The notes: a model not told the origin generated them from the letters alone. Positions 33,037 to 43,920 are shown, counted from the stretch's first letter. The stretch is DNA of 64,000 nucleotides from an uncultured Clostridia bacterium (GCA_944385895.1 CALWYZ010000008.1:1-64000); one strand, 5' to 3'. Translations and numbers: made by a program.

Positions 33037-34521
33037 TTATACACTTTGAATAAAGCGCATAAACGCAGCCTTTCCCTGCGGTGTACGCTTATAAACACCG
33101 GCGTGCTCTAAAACCTTTTTAAAGGTTTTTCCGACCTGCATACGCAGTACGTCATCAACATTATCGGAAGTGATATTGCATTCATTTATAAAGTTTTCTA
33201 CCCAGGCGGCATGTTTTTCCGTCACGGGATCAGACCTAAGATCTTTGCCTTCGACTATGTATTGCGCTACTGTTGAAAGCTCGGTTTTAAGCCTTGCAGG
33301 CAATACCGCAAGTCCCATTACTTCAATAAGGCCTATATTTTCCTTTTTGATATTATGAAGTTCAGCGTGGGGATGAAATACTCCCAGCGGATGCTCTTTG
33401 GTAGTTATATTGTTTCTGAGCACAAGATCAAGTTCAAAATATTCTCCGCGTTTTCTCGCAATAGGTGTTATGGTGTTATGCGGCTCACCGTCAGTTTCGG
33501 CAAATATAAACGCATCCGGATCGGAATACCTGCGCCAAGCATTCAGTATTTTATCAGCAAGATCAACAAGACGATCAGAATTTTTTGACTTTATGCGGAT
33601 CACGGACATCGGCCATTTTACAATTCCGCAATTAACATCCTCATAACCTGTAAAGGTAACAGGCTTTTCAACAAGCGCTTTTGCCATAGCAAACTCATAC
33701 CGTCCGCCCTGAAAATGGTCATGGCTGAGTATTGAGCCTCCGACTATGGGCAAATCAGCATTTGAGCCAAGAAAATAATGCGGAAACAGTTTGACAAAGT
33801 CTAACAATTTAACGAATGTCGCACGTTCGATTTTCATAGGTGTATGTTTAAAGTTAAAGCAAATACAATGCTCATTATAATAAACATACGGTGAATACTG
33901 AAGACCCCATTCACTCTTATTTATAGTTATTGGAATAATTCTGTGATTCTGCCTTGCTGCAGCATTGACATTTCCGGCATAGCCCTCATTCTCTCTGCAA
34001 AGAGCGCATTTGGGATAGCCCGCCGGTTTTAAGTTCTTGGCTGCCGCTATCGCTTTAGGATCCTTTTCAGGCTTTGAAAGATTTATTGTTATGTCTATTT
34101 CTCCATACTCTGTATCGGTTTTCCACTTTACATCTTTGGATATGCGATCACGTCTTATGTAATTTGTATCACAGCTGAATTTATAGAAATAATCTGTCGC
34201 CATTTCAGCAGAAACGGCATACTGTTTATAGAATTTAGCAATAACCTCAGACGGTCTGGGTGTAAGCGCTCCCATTATTTTAGTATCAAAAAGGTCGCGA
34301 TATACCACTGAATCCTCAATCATTCCCTGATTCACAGCATAATCACATAAATTTTTAAGCGCGTCCGTAAGCGCCATCGACACCGGTTCTTTTGGCTCCT
34401 TGTATTCATTTAAGCACAAAACTTCCAAAATACGGTTTACAGTATAAATTTTATCCGTCTTTTCGATCAGTTTGTTTTTTAAGGCGTAATCGATCAAAAA
34501 GTATATGCTGTCATTAATCAT
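33037..34521 (-). CDS. galT: UDP-glucose-hexose-1-phosphate uridylyltransferase (Firmicutes type)
   Basis: The 494-aa product matches the long GalT type of Bacillota: FDTKIMGALTPRPSEV, YPKCALCRENEGYAGN, the QYSPYVYYNEHCI segment and the active-site region GGSILSHDHFQGGRY (HxH). It transfers UMP from UDP-glucose to galactose-1-phosphate in the Leloir pathway. It stands alone here; galK lies 13 kb away on the same strand with the arginine cluster between. Confidence 0.92.
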   Translation of the reverse strand: MINDSIYFLIDYALKNKLIEKTDKIYTVNRILEVLCLNEYKEPKEPVSMALTDALKNLCDYAVNQGMIEDSVVYRDLFDTKIMGALTPRPSEVIAKFYKQYAVSAEMATDYFYKFSCDTNYIRRDRISKDVKWKTDTEYGEIDITINLSKPEKDPKAIAAAKNLKPAGYPKCALCRENEGYAGNVNAAARQNHRIIPITINKSEWGLQYSPYVYYNEHCICFNFKHTPMKIERATFVKLLDFVKLFPHYFLGSNADLPIVGGSILSHDHFQGGRYEFAMAKALVEKPVTFTGYEDVNCGIVKWPMSVIRIKSKNSDRLVDLADKILNAWRRYSDPDAFIFAETDGEPHNTITPIARKRGEYFELDLVLRNNITTKEHPLGVFHPHAELHNIKKENIGLIEVMGLAVLPARLKTELSTVAQYIVEGKDLRSDPVTEKHAAWVENFINECNITSDNVDDVLRMQVGKTFKKVLEHAGVYKRTPQGKAAFMRFIQSV

Positions 34522-34594
34522 TATACCGCTCCTCTTAAATTAAAGTTTTTGAGAACATATTTTAACATAAATAAATCATTTTGTCTATGGGGTA

Positions 34595-37500
34595 TTAAAA
34601 TTCTGTAACACCGTCATATACCAGTTTGGCGTCACCGGTAAGAATTACCCGTTCATCGGTGTAGTTTACAATAAGGTCTCCTCCGCGGACCTTTACGGTA
34701 ATATCGCAGCCTTTTTTACAGAAGCCGTTTAACACAGCCGCCACTGCCGCAGCACACGCACCTGTTCCGCAAGCCATTGTCTCTCCGCTTCCGCGTTCCC
34801 ATACACGCATCTTGAGTGTACTGTCATTTACGACACGAACAAACTCAGTATTTACACCATCAGGAAAAATAGCTAAGTGTTCAAATTCCGGTCCTACCTT
34901 CTCTATATCCACACCGTCTACTCTGTCACAAAAAACAACACAATGAGGATTTCCCATGGAAACGCAGGTTATGTTATATTCTATGCCGTTTACTGTAACG
35001 GGAGTATTAAAAACATTCTCTACATCAAGTGTGCATGGTATTTCAGATGCGTTCAGTACTGCTTTCCCCATATCTACACTTACAAGACTCACTTTACCGT
35101 TTGAAGTATATAACCTGAGATTCTTTATGCCGCTTGCAGTTTCTGCTGTTATATTGTCCTTTTTTACAATGCCCTTATCGTAAAGGTATTTACCTGTACA
35201 GCGAATACAGCTGCCTGCCATACTTCCTTCACTGCCGTCTCTGTTAAACATTCTCATTTTCACATCCGCAACTTCGGATTTTTCCAACAGAACTATACCG
35301 TATCCGCCGATACCGTAATGACGGTCACATAAAGTTATACACAAAGATTCAGGACAGGTTATACTGTTATCAAAATTTTCGATATAAATATAGTCATCGC
35401 CTGTACCCTGCATCTTTGAAAATTTAAGCGGGATACGCCTATCGCGCATATGGTTTATATCTACAAGCTCAGTATTGAACTGCGAGTATCTTCCGGCTAT
35501 TGTATCCGCAAAAGCATTTGCCGTATCCAGAGAAGTAAAGCAAGGTATAGAATGCAGCAGCGCACGGCGGTGAAGAGCTATATAGTCGTCTACTGTGGAA
35601 TCCATAAGTGCTCCTGTATATACTATACAGCCCACTTGCCCGTTTTCTATAAGAGCGAATGCTTCATCACCAATGTCTGTGACAATTTTCACGTCTATGC
35701 CCAAGCCAGACACACTGCGTGCCGTTTCGGGCGTTGCATGGATTGTAAATTTTAAATCATCAAATTTTTTAGCAAGCGTTACCACCTCAAGCTGATCATG
35801 TGTATCAACACTGATAAGCACACCTGCTGTATCCGTCTTAAATGACAGACCTGCTGAAGTAAGGCCTTTAAAAAGCGCCTCATTTACCGTCTTGCCAATT
35901 CCCAGCACCTCACCGGTAGACTTCATTTCCGGACCAAGGTACGAGTTTACATCTGTAAGCTTTTCAAATGAAAATACAGGGACTTTGACCGCAAAGTAGG
36001 GCGGCGTCTTATAAAGTCCTACGCCGAATCCAAGATCCTTAAGCTTTTTGCCCACCATGACAGCAGAAGCGATATCAACCATCGGCACACCTGTCACTTT
36101 GCTTATATACGGTACTGTTCTTGAGGCACGTGGATTGACCTCGATAACATATAATTCATTTCCGTAAATCAGGTACTGAATATTTACAAGCCCCTGCGTG
36201 CCGAGCGACAGCGCCAATTTTTTGGAGCTTTCCGCTATTATACCTATCATTTTATCATTTATATTGTACGGCGGATACACTGCGATAGAATCTCCGCTGT
36301 GTATTCCTGCGCGTTCTATATGTTCCATAATTCCGGGAATAAGAACATCTATACCGTCAGAGATAACGTCGACCTCAAGCTCAATACCGGGCATATATTT
36401 ATCAACGAGCACGGGATTATCTATACCGGTTGACAGGATACGCTCCATATACATTCGTGTCTGACTGTCATCATGTACGATTTTCATATTCTGCCCGCCT
36501 ATTACATAAGACGGACGCAGCAGCACAGGATATCCCAGATCATTGGCAGCCTCGAGCGCCTGATCCATTGTCATAACTCCCATTCCGCGCGGACGCTTCA
36601 TACCAAGCTTTTCCAAAAGTCCGTCAAAACGCTGTCTGTCCTCGGCAAGATCTATTCCCGCAGCGCTTGTACCCAGTATTTTTATTCCGTTTTTATCAAG
36701 AAACTCAGTAAGCTTAATTGCTGTTTGACCGCCAAAGGCTACAACTACACCGACAGGGTTTTCAGCCTTTATGATATTCATCACATCTTCAGGCGTGAGA
36801 GGCTCAAAATAAAGCCTGTCGGCAGTATCATAGTCTGTTGATACTGTTTCTGGATTATTATTTGCAATAACTACATCATAACCAAGCTTTTTAAGAGCCT
36901 TTACACAGTGAACAGACGAATAGTCAAACTCTATACCCTGACCTATGCGAATAGGACCTGAGCCCAATACCATGATTACAGGTCTGCCGCTCTTTTTAAA
37001 AGTGCGTGATTCGCAATATTTATCGTACGTAGAATAAAAGTACGGAGTTTGGGCCTCAAATTCAGCGCCGCAGGTGTCAACCATTCTATATACACATGTT
37101 ATGCACTCATCCGGCAGCTTACCACCCAGGCGCTCCAGCGCAGCATCGGTATAACCGAGTTTTTTACCCCGGATATACAATTCATCTGTTATTCCGTCTT
37201 TTATCTGAGACTCAAAGTCGGCAAGCTTTTTTAATTTATTTATAAACCAATTATCTATTTTTGTGATATCATGTATTTTTTGCACTTCGATTCCGCTTTT
37301 GAGCGCTTCAAATACAGTAAACAGACGCCTGTCATCAATATCATAGAGACGCTGCAAAACAGGTCTGTCGTCCAACGGCGCGGCGTTGAGCGTATCAAGA
37401 GATATTTCCGCTCCGCGCACTGCCTTCATAAGAGCCGCCTCAAAAGACGTTGCTATCGCCATTACCTCTCCGGTAGCTTTCATCTGAGTTCCGAGTTTTC

Positions 37501-38608
37501 TGGATGATCCTGCAAACTTATCAAACGGCCATTTAGGAAGCTTGACTACTACATAGTCAAGAGTCGGTTCAAAACATGCGCAGGTTTTGCCCGTTATTTC
37601 ATTTGTTATTTCGTCAAGTGTATATCCCAGCGCAATTTTAGTGGTTATCTTGGCAATAGGATATCCTGTAGCTTTTGATGCAAGAGCAGAGGAACGGGAC
37701 ACACGCGGATTTACCTCAATAACAGCATAATCAAAGCTGTTAGGATCCAGCGCGAACTGACAGTTACAGCCGCCGGTGATACCCAGTTCCGATATTATTT
37801 TAAGCGAAGATGAACGCAGCATCTGGTATTCTTTATCAGACAGGGTCAGCGCCGGAGCAGTTACGATACTGTCGCCCGTATGCACACCGACAGGGTCAAA
37901 ATTTTCCATGCTGCATACTGCAATGACATTTCCTGCGGCATCACGCATAGTTTCAAACTCAATTTCTTTCCAGCCGTATATATATTTTTCAACAAGGATC
38001 TGAGTAATCGGAGATGTCTCAAGCCCGTTTGCGGCAACCGACTTTAATTCTGTCTCATCATTAGCCACGCCGCCGCCGGCACCGCCCAGCGTAAATGCCG
38101 GACGCACTATTACGGGATAGCCTATTCTGCTTGCTATATCGCAGGCATCTTTTACAGTACAGGCTATATCGGACGGTATAACAGGCTCGCCGATTTTCTG
38201 CATCATTTCCTTAAACAGCTGCCTGTCTTCTGCCCGGTCTATTGCATCTGCATTAGTACCGATAAGACGGATATTATTATTGTCGAAAAAGCCTTCCTTA
38301 TCAAGCTGCATAGCTATCGTAAGCGCTGTCTGTCCGCCAAGTCCGGCGAGCAGACTGTCTGGCTTTTCTTTTTCTATTATGCGCTTTACCGTCTGGACTG
38401 TAAGAGGTTCAAGATATATTTCATCTGCAAATGCGCTGTCAGTCATTATTGTAGCCGGGTTTGAATTCACAAGCACGACATTTATGCCCTCAGACTTTAA
38501 TACACTGCATGCCTGAGCACCGGCGTAGTCAAACTCTGCCGCCTGTCCGATAACAATGGGTCCCGAACCGATTACAAGTACCTTTTTTATGCTTTTATCT
38601 AACGGCAT
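34595..38608 (-). CDS. carB: Carbamoyl-phosphate synthase large subunit fused to a DapF-like epimerase domain
   Basis: The 1337-aa product has residues 1-1053 as complete CarB: two ATP-grasp halves, each starting with a VLVIGSGPIVIGQ-type or GSGPIRIGQG-type motif, and a C-terminal MGS-like allosteric domain. Residues 1054-1337 (nucleotides 35449-34595) form a whole diaminopimelate epimerase-like domain: KMQGTGDDYIY, SMGNPHCV, NTEFVRVV, and ETMACGTGACAAAV with the C-terminal catalytic Cys. The other motif, usually MCGNGIRC, reads MAGSCIRC, so the first catalytic Cys is Ala with a Cys three residues on. No stop, frameshift or ribosome site separates the domains. It overlaps carA by 14 bp. Confidence 0.93.
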   Translation of the reverse strand: MPLDKSIKKVLVIGSGPIVIGQAAEFDYAGAQACSVLKSEGINVVLVNSNPATIMTDSAFADEIYLEPLTVQTVKRIIEKEKPDSLLAGLGGQTALTIAMQLDKEGFFDNNNIRLIGTNADAIDRAEDRQLFKEMMQKIGEPVIPSDIACTVKDACDIASRIGYPVIVRPAFTLGGAGGGVANDETELKSVAANGLETSPITQILVEKYIYGWKEIEFETMRDAAGNVIAVCSMENFDPVGVHTGDSIVTAPALTLSDKEYQMLRSSSLKIISELGITGGCNCQFALDPNSFDYAVIEVNPRVSRSSALASKATGYPIAKITTKIALGYTLDEITNEITGKTCACFEPTLDYVVVKLPKWPFDKFAGSSRKLGTQMKATGEVMAIATSFEAALMKAVRGAEISLDTLNAAPLDDRPVLQRLYDIDDRRLFTVFEALKSGIEVQKIHDITKIDNWFINKLKKLADFESQIKDGITDELYIRGKKLGYTDAALERLGGKLPDECITCVYRMVDTCGAEFEAQTPYFYSTYDKYCESRTFKKSGRPVIMVLGSGPIRIGQGIEFDYSSVHCVKALKKLGYDVVIANNNPETVSTDYDTADRLYFEPLTPEDVMNIIKAENPVGVVVAFGGQTAIKLTEFLDKNGIKILGTSAAGIDLAEDRQRFDGLLEKLGMKRPRGMGVMTMDQALEAANDLGYPVLLRPSYVIGGQNMKIVHDDSQTRMYMERILSTGIDNPVLVDKYMPGIELEVDVISDGIDVLIPGIMEHIERAGIHSGDSIAVYPPYNINDKMIGIIAESSKKLALSLGTQGLVNIQYLIYGNELYVIEVNPRASRTVPYISKVTGVPMVDIASAVMVGKKLKDLGFGVGLYKTPPYFAVKVPVFSFEKLTDVNSYLGPEMKSTGEVLGIGKTVNEALFKGLTSAGLSFKTDTAGVLISVDTHDQLEVVTLAKKFDDLKFTIHATPETARSVSGLGIDVKIVTDIGDEAFALIENGQVGCIVYTGALMDSTVDDYIALHRRALLHSIPCFTSLDTANAFADTIAGRYSQFNTELVDINHMRDRRIPLKFSKMQGTGDDYIYIENFDNSITCPESLCITLCDRHYGIGGYGIVLLEKSEVADVKMRMFNRDGSEGSMAGSCIRCTGKYLYDKGIVKKDNITAETASGIKNLRLYTSNGKVSLVSVDMGKAVLNASEIPCTLDVENVFNTPVTVNGIEYNITCVSMGNPHCVVFCDRVDGVDIEKVGPEFEHLAIFPDGVNTEFVRVVNDSTLKMRVWERGSGETMACGTGACAAAVAAVLNGFCKKGCDITVKVRGGDLIVNYTDERVILTGDAKLVYDGVTEF

Positions 38609-39668
38609 CGGCCACGCCTCCCATCAAATCACAGAATTTATCAAACAAAAACGATGTATCAAGCGGACCGGAGCATGCCTCGGGATGAAACTGTACGGAA
38701 AAAGCCTTAAGCTCAGGATAATCGACGCCCTCGCATGTACCGTCATTTGCGTTGATATAGCTGACTTTGCCGTTTTTAACAGTTTCTGACACCACAGCAT
38801 ACCCGTGATTTTGGCTGGTTATATAAGTACGCGTGCCATTGACCTGTTTTGCAGGCTGGTTTACTCCGCGGTGTCCGTATTTGAGTTTTTCTGTCTCAGC
38901 TCCCTGTGCCAGCGCCATAAGCTGATGCCCCAGACATATTCCGAACATTGGTATTTTACCCATAAGTTTTGATATTTGGTTTATTATATCAACGTTTTCA
39001 GCCGGGTCTCCGGGACCGTTCGACAGCATAACGCCGTCAAATCCGCCGCCAAGTATCTTTTGGGCCTCTGTATATGCCGAAAATACCGTCACCTTGCAGC
39101 CACGGGCGCACAGAGACCGTATTATATTACGTTTCGCACCGAAATCCAAAAGAGCAACATTATATTTTTCTGTACCAACAGCGGGATAGACTGACGGCTT
39201 ACTGCAGGTTACACTTTTAACAGCGCCCTTTACAAAATATGCTTTGACCTGAGACAGGTCATCAGGTATACTGTCGCATATAACAGCGTTCATAACTCCC
39301 GCGTCGCGTATCATTTTTGTGATAAGACGCGTATCGACACCGCTTATCCCGGGCACTCCCTGTTTTTTCAAAAATCGGTCAAGGTCATACTGAGCACGGT
39401 AATTTGAAGGAGTATCGCACCACTCGCGCACTACATACCCAAAAACACAGCACTTTCCCTCAAAATCAGACTCAATTATCCCATAGTTGCCTATAAGCGG
39501 AAATGTCTGCATAACTATCTGACCGTAGTAGCTGGGATCTGTAAGCGTTTCAATATACCCGCACATTCCTGTGGCAAATACCAGCTCACCTATTCTTTCT
39601 GTGTCGGCGCCAAACGCCTTCCCTTCGAATACAGTATTATTTTCAAGTACTAAATATCTTTTTTTCAT
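38595..39668 (-). CDS. carA: Carbamoyl-phosphate synthase small subunit
   Basis: The 357-aa glutamine amidotransferase subunit supplies ammonia to CarB. Visible are the N-terminal CarA domain (LVFATGMCGYIETLTDPSY, GISGVDTRLITK) and the class I GATase triad parts: GICLGHQ with the nucleophile Cys and VQFHPEA with His/Glu. It sits between argF and carB, with overlaps or 4-bp gaps. The location suggests its carbamoyl phosphate goes to ArgF for arginine, though pyrimidines need it too. Confidence 0.95.
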   Translation of the reverse strand: MKKRYLVLENNTVFEGKAFGADTERIGELVFATGMCGYIETLTDPSYYGQIVMQTFPLIGNYGIIESDFEGKCCVFGYVVREWCDTPSNYRAQYDLDRFLKKQGVPGISGVDTRLITKMIRDAGVMNAVICDSIPDDLSQVKAYFVKGAVKSVTCSKPSVYPAVGTEKYNVALLDFGAKRNIIRSLCARGCKVTVFSAYTEAQKILGGGFDGVMLSNGPGDPAENVDIINQISKLMGKIPMFGICLGHQLMALAQGAETEKLKYGHRGVNQPAKQVNGTRTYITSQNHGYAVVSETVKNGKVSYINANDGTCEGVDYPELKAFSVQFHPEACSGPLDTSFLFDKFCDLMGGVADAVR

Positions 39669-39672
39669 AATC

Positions 39673-40656
39673 TCACAGTGTTGCCGCCATTACGGCCTTA
39701 ATTGTATGCATTCTGTTTTCTGCTTCACTGAATACTATCGATCTGTCGCTTTCAAACACGGCATCTTCAACCTCAAGACAGTCAAGTGAAAACTTTTCGC
39801 CTATACTCTTGCCTATTCCGGTTTTCAGGTCATGAAAAGCGGGCAAACAGTGCATAAAGACGGCGTCTTTTGACGCGGCATCCATAAGTTTCTGTGTAAC
39901 GCGGTAAGGAAGAAGGTCTTTGATGCGCTCTTCCCATACTTCAGAGCTTTCACCCATTGAGACCCATACGTCTGTATAAAGCACCTGAGCGTCCTTTACC
40001 GCTTTTTGCGGGTCTGTTTCAAAACTGATTTTTGCGCCCGACTGCTCTGCAAGCTTCTGACAGGTCTTTACAAGCTGCGCATCGGGAAAATATTTTTCAG
40101 GCGCGCATACCTTAAAATCAATTCCCATCTTGGCACAGCCGACAGTCAGAGAGTTCGCCATGTTATATCTTGCGTCTCCCAAGTATACAAGCTTTATTCC
40201 GGAAAGCTTTCCGAATGTTTCGCGAATAGTCAGAAAGTCCGCAAGTATTTGTGTGGGATGAAACTCATTTGTAAGACCGTTCCAGACCGGGACGCTTGAG
40301 TATTTTGCAAGCTCCTCCACTATTTCCTGGCCGTAACCGCGGTATTCTATACCGTCATAAATACCGGACAGAACACGTGCCGTATCGGCAATGCTTTCTT
40401 TCTGCCCGATCTGTGAGCCGGTCGGGTCCAGATATGTAACGCCCATACCAAGATCATGCGCTGCGACCTCAAAGCTGCAGCGTGTTCTGGTACTTGTCTT
40501 TTCGAAAATCAAAGCTATGTTTTTGCCTTCAAAATATCTATGAGGTTGACCGTTTTTCTTTTTTTCCTTAAAATCGGCGGCAGTATCCAAAAGATATTCA
40601 ATTTCCTCGGATGTAAAATCCAAAAGCTTTAAAAAATCACGGTTTTTAAGGTTCAT
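39673..40656 (-). CDS. argF: Ornithine carbamoyltransferase
   Basis: The 327-aa product has the carbamoyl-phosphate motif STRTRCSFE, ornithine loop features, [12 protein letters not shown] and HCLPAFHD (catalytic Cys). It forms citrulline from ornithine and carbamoyl phosphate. The ATG at 40656 is chosen over one seven codons earlier because GGAG lies just before it. It is part of the leftward arg run, 4 bp from carA. Confidence 0.95.
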   Translation of the reverse strand: MNLKNRDFLKLLDFTSEEIEYLLDTAADFKEKKKNGQPHRYFEGKNIALIFEKTSTRTRCSFEVAAHDLGMGVTYLDPTGSQIGQKESIADTARVLSGIYDGIEYRGYGQEIVEELAKYSSVPVWNGLTNEFHPTQILADFLTIRETFGKLSGIKLVYLGDARYNMANSLTVGCAKMGIDFKVCAPEKYFPDAQLVKTCQKLAEQSGAKISFETDPQKAVKDAQVLYTDVWVSMGESSEVWEERIKDLLPYRVTQKLMDAASKDAVFMHCLPAFHDLKTGIGKSIGEKFSLDCLEVEDAVFESDRSIVFSEAENRMHTIKAVMAATL

Positions 40657-40666
40657 ATTTATTCTC

Positions 40667-41827
40667 CTACACCGCACACGCGGATTTTATTATTTCAACA
40701 GCTTTAATCAACAGGTCATCAGGTATGTTAAGCGCAGGAAGCAGACGCAGTTTGTTTTTTGCCTTTATTACAAGCACGCCTTTGTCGATACACTCCGATA
40801 TTATCTCTCCCGCATCGCGCCTTGTTTCTATTCCGAGCATAAGACCCATACCGCTTACACTTTTTATCCCGTCGGCGTTTGAGAGCGCATCGGTTATAAG
40901 CTTTGACTTTCTCATTACATCACAAAGCAATGCATCATCTATCCTGTTGATAATATTTATAGCACCGGCACAGCACACCGGATTTCCTCCGAATGTTGAC
41001 CCGTGCATTCCTACACTCAGCACGTCCTTGACACGCCCGCCGAGCATTGCAGCGCCTATCGGCAGTCCGCCGCCCAAGCCCTTTGCTGTCGTAACTATGT
41101 CAGGACAAATACCAAAATTCATATATGAATACAGCTTTCCTGTACGACCGTTGCCCGTCTGTACCTCATCTACTATTAATAAAATATCATTTTCTCTTGC
41201 TGTTTTTTCCAGCTGTAAAACATAGTCCTTATCAAGAGGCAGAACCCCGCCCTCGCCCTGTACACATTCAAACATTACAGCTGATACGTCATTTTGCTGT
41301 ACAAGCTTTTTAAAAGATTCTATATCATTTGCCGGGGTATACAAAAATCCGTCTGTCAGCGGAAGAAAATCATTATGGAATGAGTCCTGACCGGTAGCGG
41401 CAAGCGTTGTTATCGTCCTGCCGTGAAAGCTGTTTACCAAAGTTATTATTTTGGAGTTTTTCCTGCCGGAAAGCTCAGCGTAACGGCGCGCTGCCTTTAT
41501 TGCACATTCATTAGCCTCTGCTCCCGAGTTGCAAAAAAACACACGCTGCATCCCGGTGCGCTCACAAAGTATTTTTGCCAGTGTGACGCACGGTGAAGTA
41601 TAATACAGATTGGAGGTATGCTGAAAAGTATTGAGCTGCTCCGTTACCGCATCTATCCAGGATTTATCGGAAAAGCCGAAAATATTTACCGCTATACCGC
41701 TGCCCAGATCGATATATTCCTTGCCGTTTTCATCATATGCCAAAGAGCCGCTTCCGCGTACAATCTGTACCGGGAAGCGGGCGTATGTATTTGCAATATA
41801 TTTTTTATCGTCTGATTTAACACTCAT
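40667..41827 (-). CDS. argD: Acetylornithine aminotransferase
   Basis: The 386-aa class III PLP aminotransferase has [39 protein letters not shown], and [14 protein letters not shown] with the PLP Lys. It makes N-acetylornithine. The ATG at 41827 follows AAGGAG and overlaps the argB end by 11 bp; a 34-residue upstream extension has no family match. Confidence 0.95.
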   Translation of the reverse strand: MSVKSDDKKYIANTYARFPVQIVRGSGSLAYDENGKEYIDLGSGIAVNIFGFSDKSWIDAVTEQLNTFQHTSNLYYTSPCVTLAKILCERTGMQRVFFCNSGAEANECAIKAARRYAELSGRKNSKIITLVNSFHGRTITTLAATGQDSFHNDFLPLTDGFLYTPANDIESFKKLVQQNDVSAVMFECVQGEGGVLPLDKDYVLQLEKTARENDILLIVDEVQTGNGRTGKLYSYMNFGICPDIVTTAKGLGGGLPIGAAMLGGRVKDVLSVGMHGSTFGGNPVCCAGAINIINRIDDALLCDVMRKSKLITDALSNADGIKSVSGMGLMLGIETRRDAGEIISECIDKGVLVIKAKNKLRLLPALNIPDDLLIKAVEIIKSACAV

Positions 41828-42695
41828 TGTCTTTCTCCTTAAATACCATTGTTCCCGCGCCCTCATTTGTAAGAGTTTCGATAAGAATGGCGTGCGGGAT
41901 AGTTCCGTCAAGAACGATAACACGTTCAACGCCGTTTTCCACAGCGTCGATACAGCATTCGACTTTGGGTATCATGCCACCCGATATAACGCCTTGTTCC
42001 ATAAGCTCACGGGCTTTACGTATATTCATTTCGGAAATAAGTGAAGACGGGTCGTTTTTATCCTGAAGTATTCCTGCGATATCCGTCATTGAAATAAGAC
42101 GTTTGGCTTTTATAGCGGCGGCTATTTTTGCCGCTGCCGTATCAGCATTTATATTATATACATTTCCCTCATCATCGCATCCGACAGTTGATATGACCGG
42201 TATATAGCCTTTTTCAAGAAGATCTGTTACAGGCGTGACGTCTACATGAGTTATTTTACCGACAAATCCCAGACGTTTGTCCTTTTTCTCTGCCGTTATC
42301 ATATGTCCGTCCATACCTGAAAGACCGACTGCACGCCCGCCTTTTATCTCAAGATAATTTACAAGGCTCTTGTTGATTTTACCTGCAAGCACCATTTGCA
42401 CTATATCCGCAGTTTCCTTATCGGTAACACGCAGGCCGTCAACAAATTCGCTTTTTTTGCCTATCCTTTCAAGCATCTCCGTTATTTCCGGACCGCCGCC
42501 GTGTACCAGCACCACTTTTACGCCTATCAGAGACATGAGTACGATATCCTCCATGACCTGCTGCTTCAAATCAGCATTTATCATGGCATTTCCGCCGTAT
42601 TTTACAACGATCGTCTCACCGTAATATTTTCTTATGTACGGCAGCGCCTGCGTCAAGATTTCTGCACGCTGCGCATTGGTTATATTCAGAGCCAT
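41817..42695 (-). CDS. argB: Acetylglutamate kinase
   Basis: The 292-aa product has the amino-acid-kinase motifs VVKYGGNAM, VLVHGGGPEI, the GLRVTDKETADIVQMVLAGKINK segment and DGTIPHA. It phosphorylates N-acetylglutamate, commonly the arginine-feedback step. The ATG at 42695 has AAGGAG nine bases upstream; another ATG two codons earlier is too close. Confidence 0.95.
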   Translation of the reverse strand: MALNITNAQRAEILTQALPYIRKYYGETIVVKYGGNAMINADLKQQVMEDIVLMSLIGVKVVLVHGGGPEITEMLERIGKKSEFVDGLRVTDKETADIVQMVLAGKINKSLVNYLEIKGGRAVGLSGMDGHMITAEKKDKRLGFVGKITHVDVTPVTDLLEKGYIPVISTVGCDDEGNVYNINADTAAAKIAAAIKAKRLISMTDIAGILQDKNDPSSLISEMNIRKARELMEQGVISGGMIPKVECCIDAVENGVERVIVLDGTIPHAILIETLTNEGAGTMVFKEKDNEC

Positions 42696-42708
42696 TATCA
42701 TTTTCTCC

Positions 42709-43920
42709 TTATGTTCTGTAATCTCCGTTTATTTTAACATAGTCATAGGTAAGATCGCAGCCCCAGGCTGTTGCCTCAAAGTTTGATTCGTGCAAATCAA
42801 CAAGTATTTCTATTTCGTTCTCACTGAGTATTTTCTTTGCCAGCTCCTCCGAAAACTCAACGCCTGAGCCGTTTTCGCATACGCATACCTCTCCTGCCTC
42901 CGACCTAAAGGAACAGGAAATTTTCTCAACGTCCACTCTTGCTCCGCTGTATCCGACAGCGCACAGCACTCTGCCCCAGTTTGCATCCGCTCCGAACATA
43001 GCGGCTTTGGTAAGGCTTGAGCAGATAACGCTTTTGGCAACAATCTTTGCCGTTTCTTTGTCCGGTGCGCCGCTGACTTTACATTCCAGCAGCTTTGTGG
43101 CGCCCTCTCCGTCACCGGCTATCATCCTGCAAAGGTATACATTTACGGTATTGAGCGCTTTCATGAATGTTTCAAAATCTTTTCCCTCACAGGTGATTTC
43201 CTCATTGCCTGCCATTCCGTTTGCAAGAACGACTGCCATATCGTTTGTAGATGTATCGCCGTCTATGCTTATCATATTGAAAGTATCCGCAACATCACTT
43301 TTCAGAGCTTTTTGCAGCATTTGAGAAGATATTTTAACATCTGATGTTATAAACACAAGCATTGTTGCCATATTAGGATGAATCATGCCGGAGCCTTTTG
43401 CTATACCGCCTATACGGCAGGTTTTTCCGCCCAGTTCAAATTCTACGGCAATTTCCTTTTTAACGGTATCGGTAGTCATTATCCCCTCTGCGGCGTACTG
43501 ACTGTTAAGTCCAAGCCCTGACACAAGCTGTTCCATACCTGACTCAATTGGCGTGATATCAAGCGGCTGTCCGATGACTCCTGTCGATGCAACCACTACA
43601 TCAGATGACTCGATACCGGTAAACCTCTGCACGAGCTCGCACATTTTCCGAGCGACTTCAACACCGTTTGCATTGCAGGTGTTAGCATTCCCGCTGTTGC
43701 ATATTACCGCCTGCGCGATACCGTTTGAGATATTCTGTTTTGTAACGGTAAGCGGCGCTCCTTTGACAAGATTCGTTGTATACACCGCCGCCGCCGATGC
43801 CGGCACTTGACTTACAATAAGCGAAATATCACGTTTTGTACGGTTCTTGCGTATACCGCAGTGCGTTCCGTTTGCTTTAAAGCCTTTTGCGGCACAAACG
43901 CCGCCGTCTATCATCTTCAT
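42709..43920 (-). CDS. argJ: Bifunctional ornithine acetyltransferase/N-acetylglutamate synthase
   Basis: The 403-aa product has the self-cleavage site VASTGVIGQPL, where Thr becomes the new N-terminus of the beta chain and nucleophile. It also has ICNSGNANTCNANG, IAKGSGMIHPNMATML and GDTSTND. It recycles acetyl groups, so no separate argE is needed here. The start follows GGAG. It lies between argC and argB. Confidence 0.95.
   Translation of the reverse strand: MKMIDGGVCAAKGFKANGTHCGIRKNRTKRDISLIVSQVPASAAAVYTTNLVKGAPLTVTKQNISNGIAQAVICNSGNANTCNANGVEVARKMCELVQRFTGIESSDVVVASTGVIGQPLDITPIESGMEQLVSGLGLNSQYAAEGIMTTDTVKKEIAVEFELGGKTCRIGGIAKGSGMIHPNMATMLVFITSDVKISSQMLQKALKSDVADTFNMISIDGDTSTNDMAVVLANGMAGNEEITCEGKDFETFMKALNTVNVYLCRMIAGDGEGATKLLECKVSGAPDKETAKIVAKSVICSSLTKAAMFGADANWGRVLCAVGYSGARVDVEKISCSFRSEAGEVCVCENGSGVEFSEELAKKILSENEIEILVDLHESNFEATAWGCDLTYDYVKINGDYRT

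Noticed and set aside
34877-38003. Many plus-strand open frames opposite carB-dapF
   Set aside because: Shadows of a long GC-rich coding strand; none has a ribosome site or family motif.
42810-43115. Second minus-strand frame within argJ
   Set aside because: Out-of-frame shadow of argJ with no motif.
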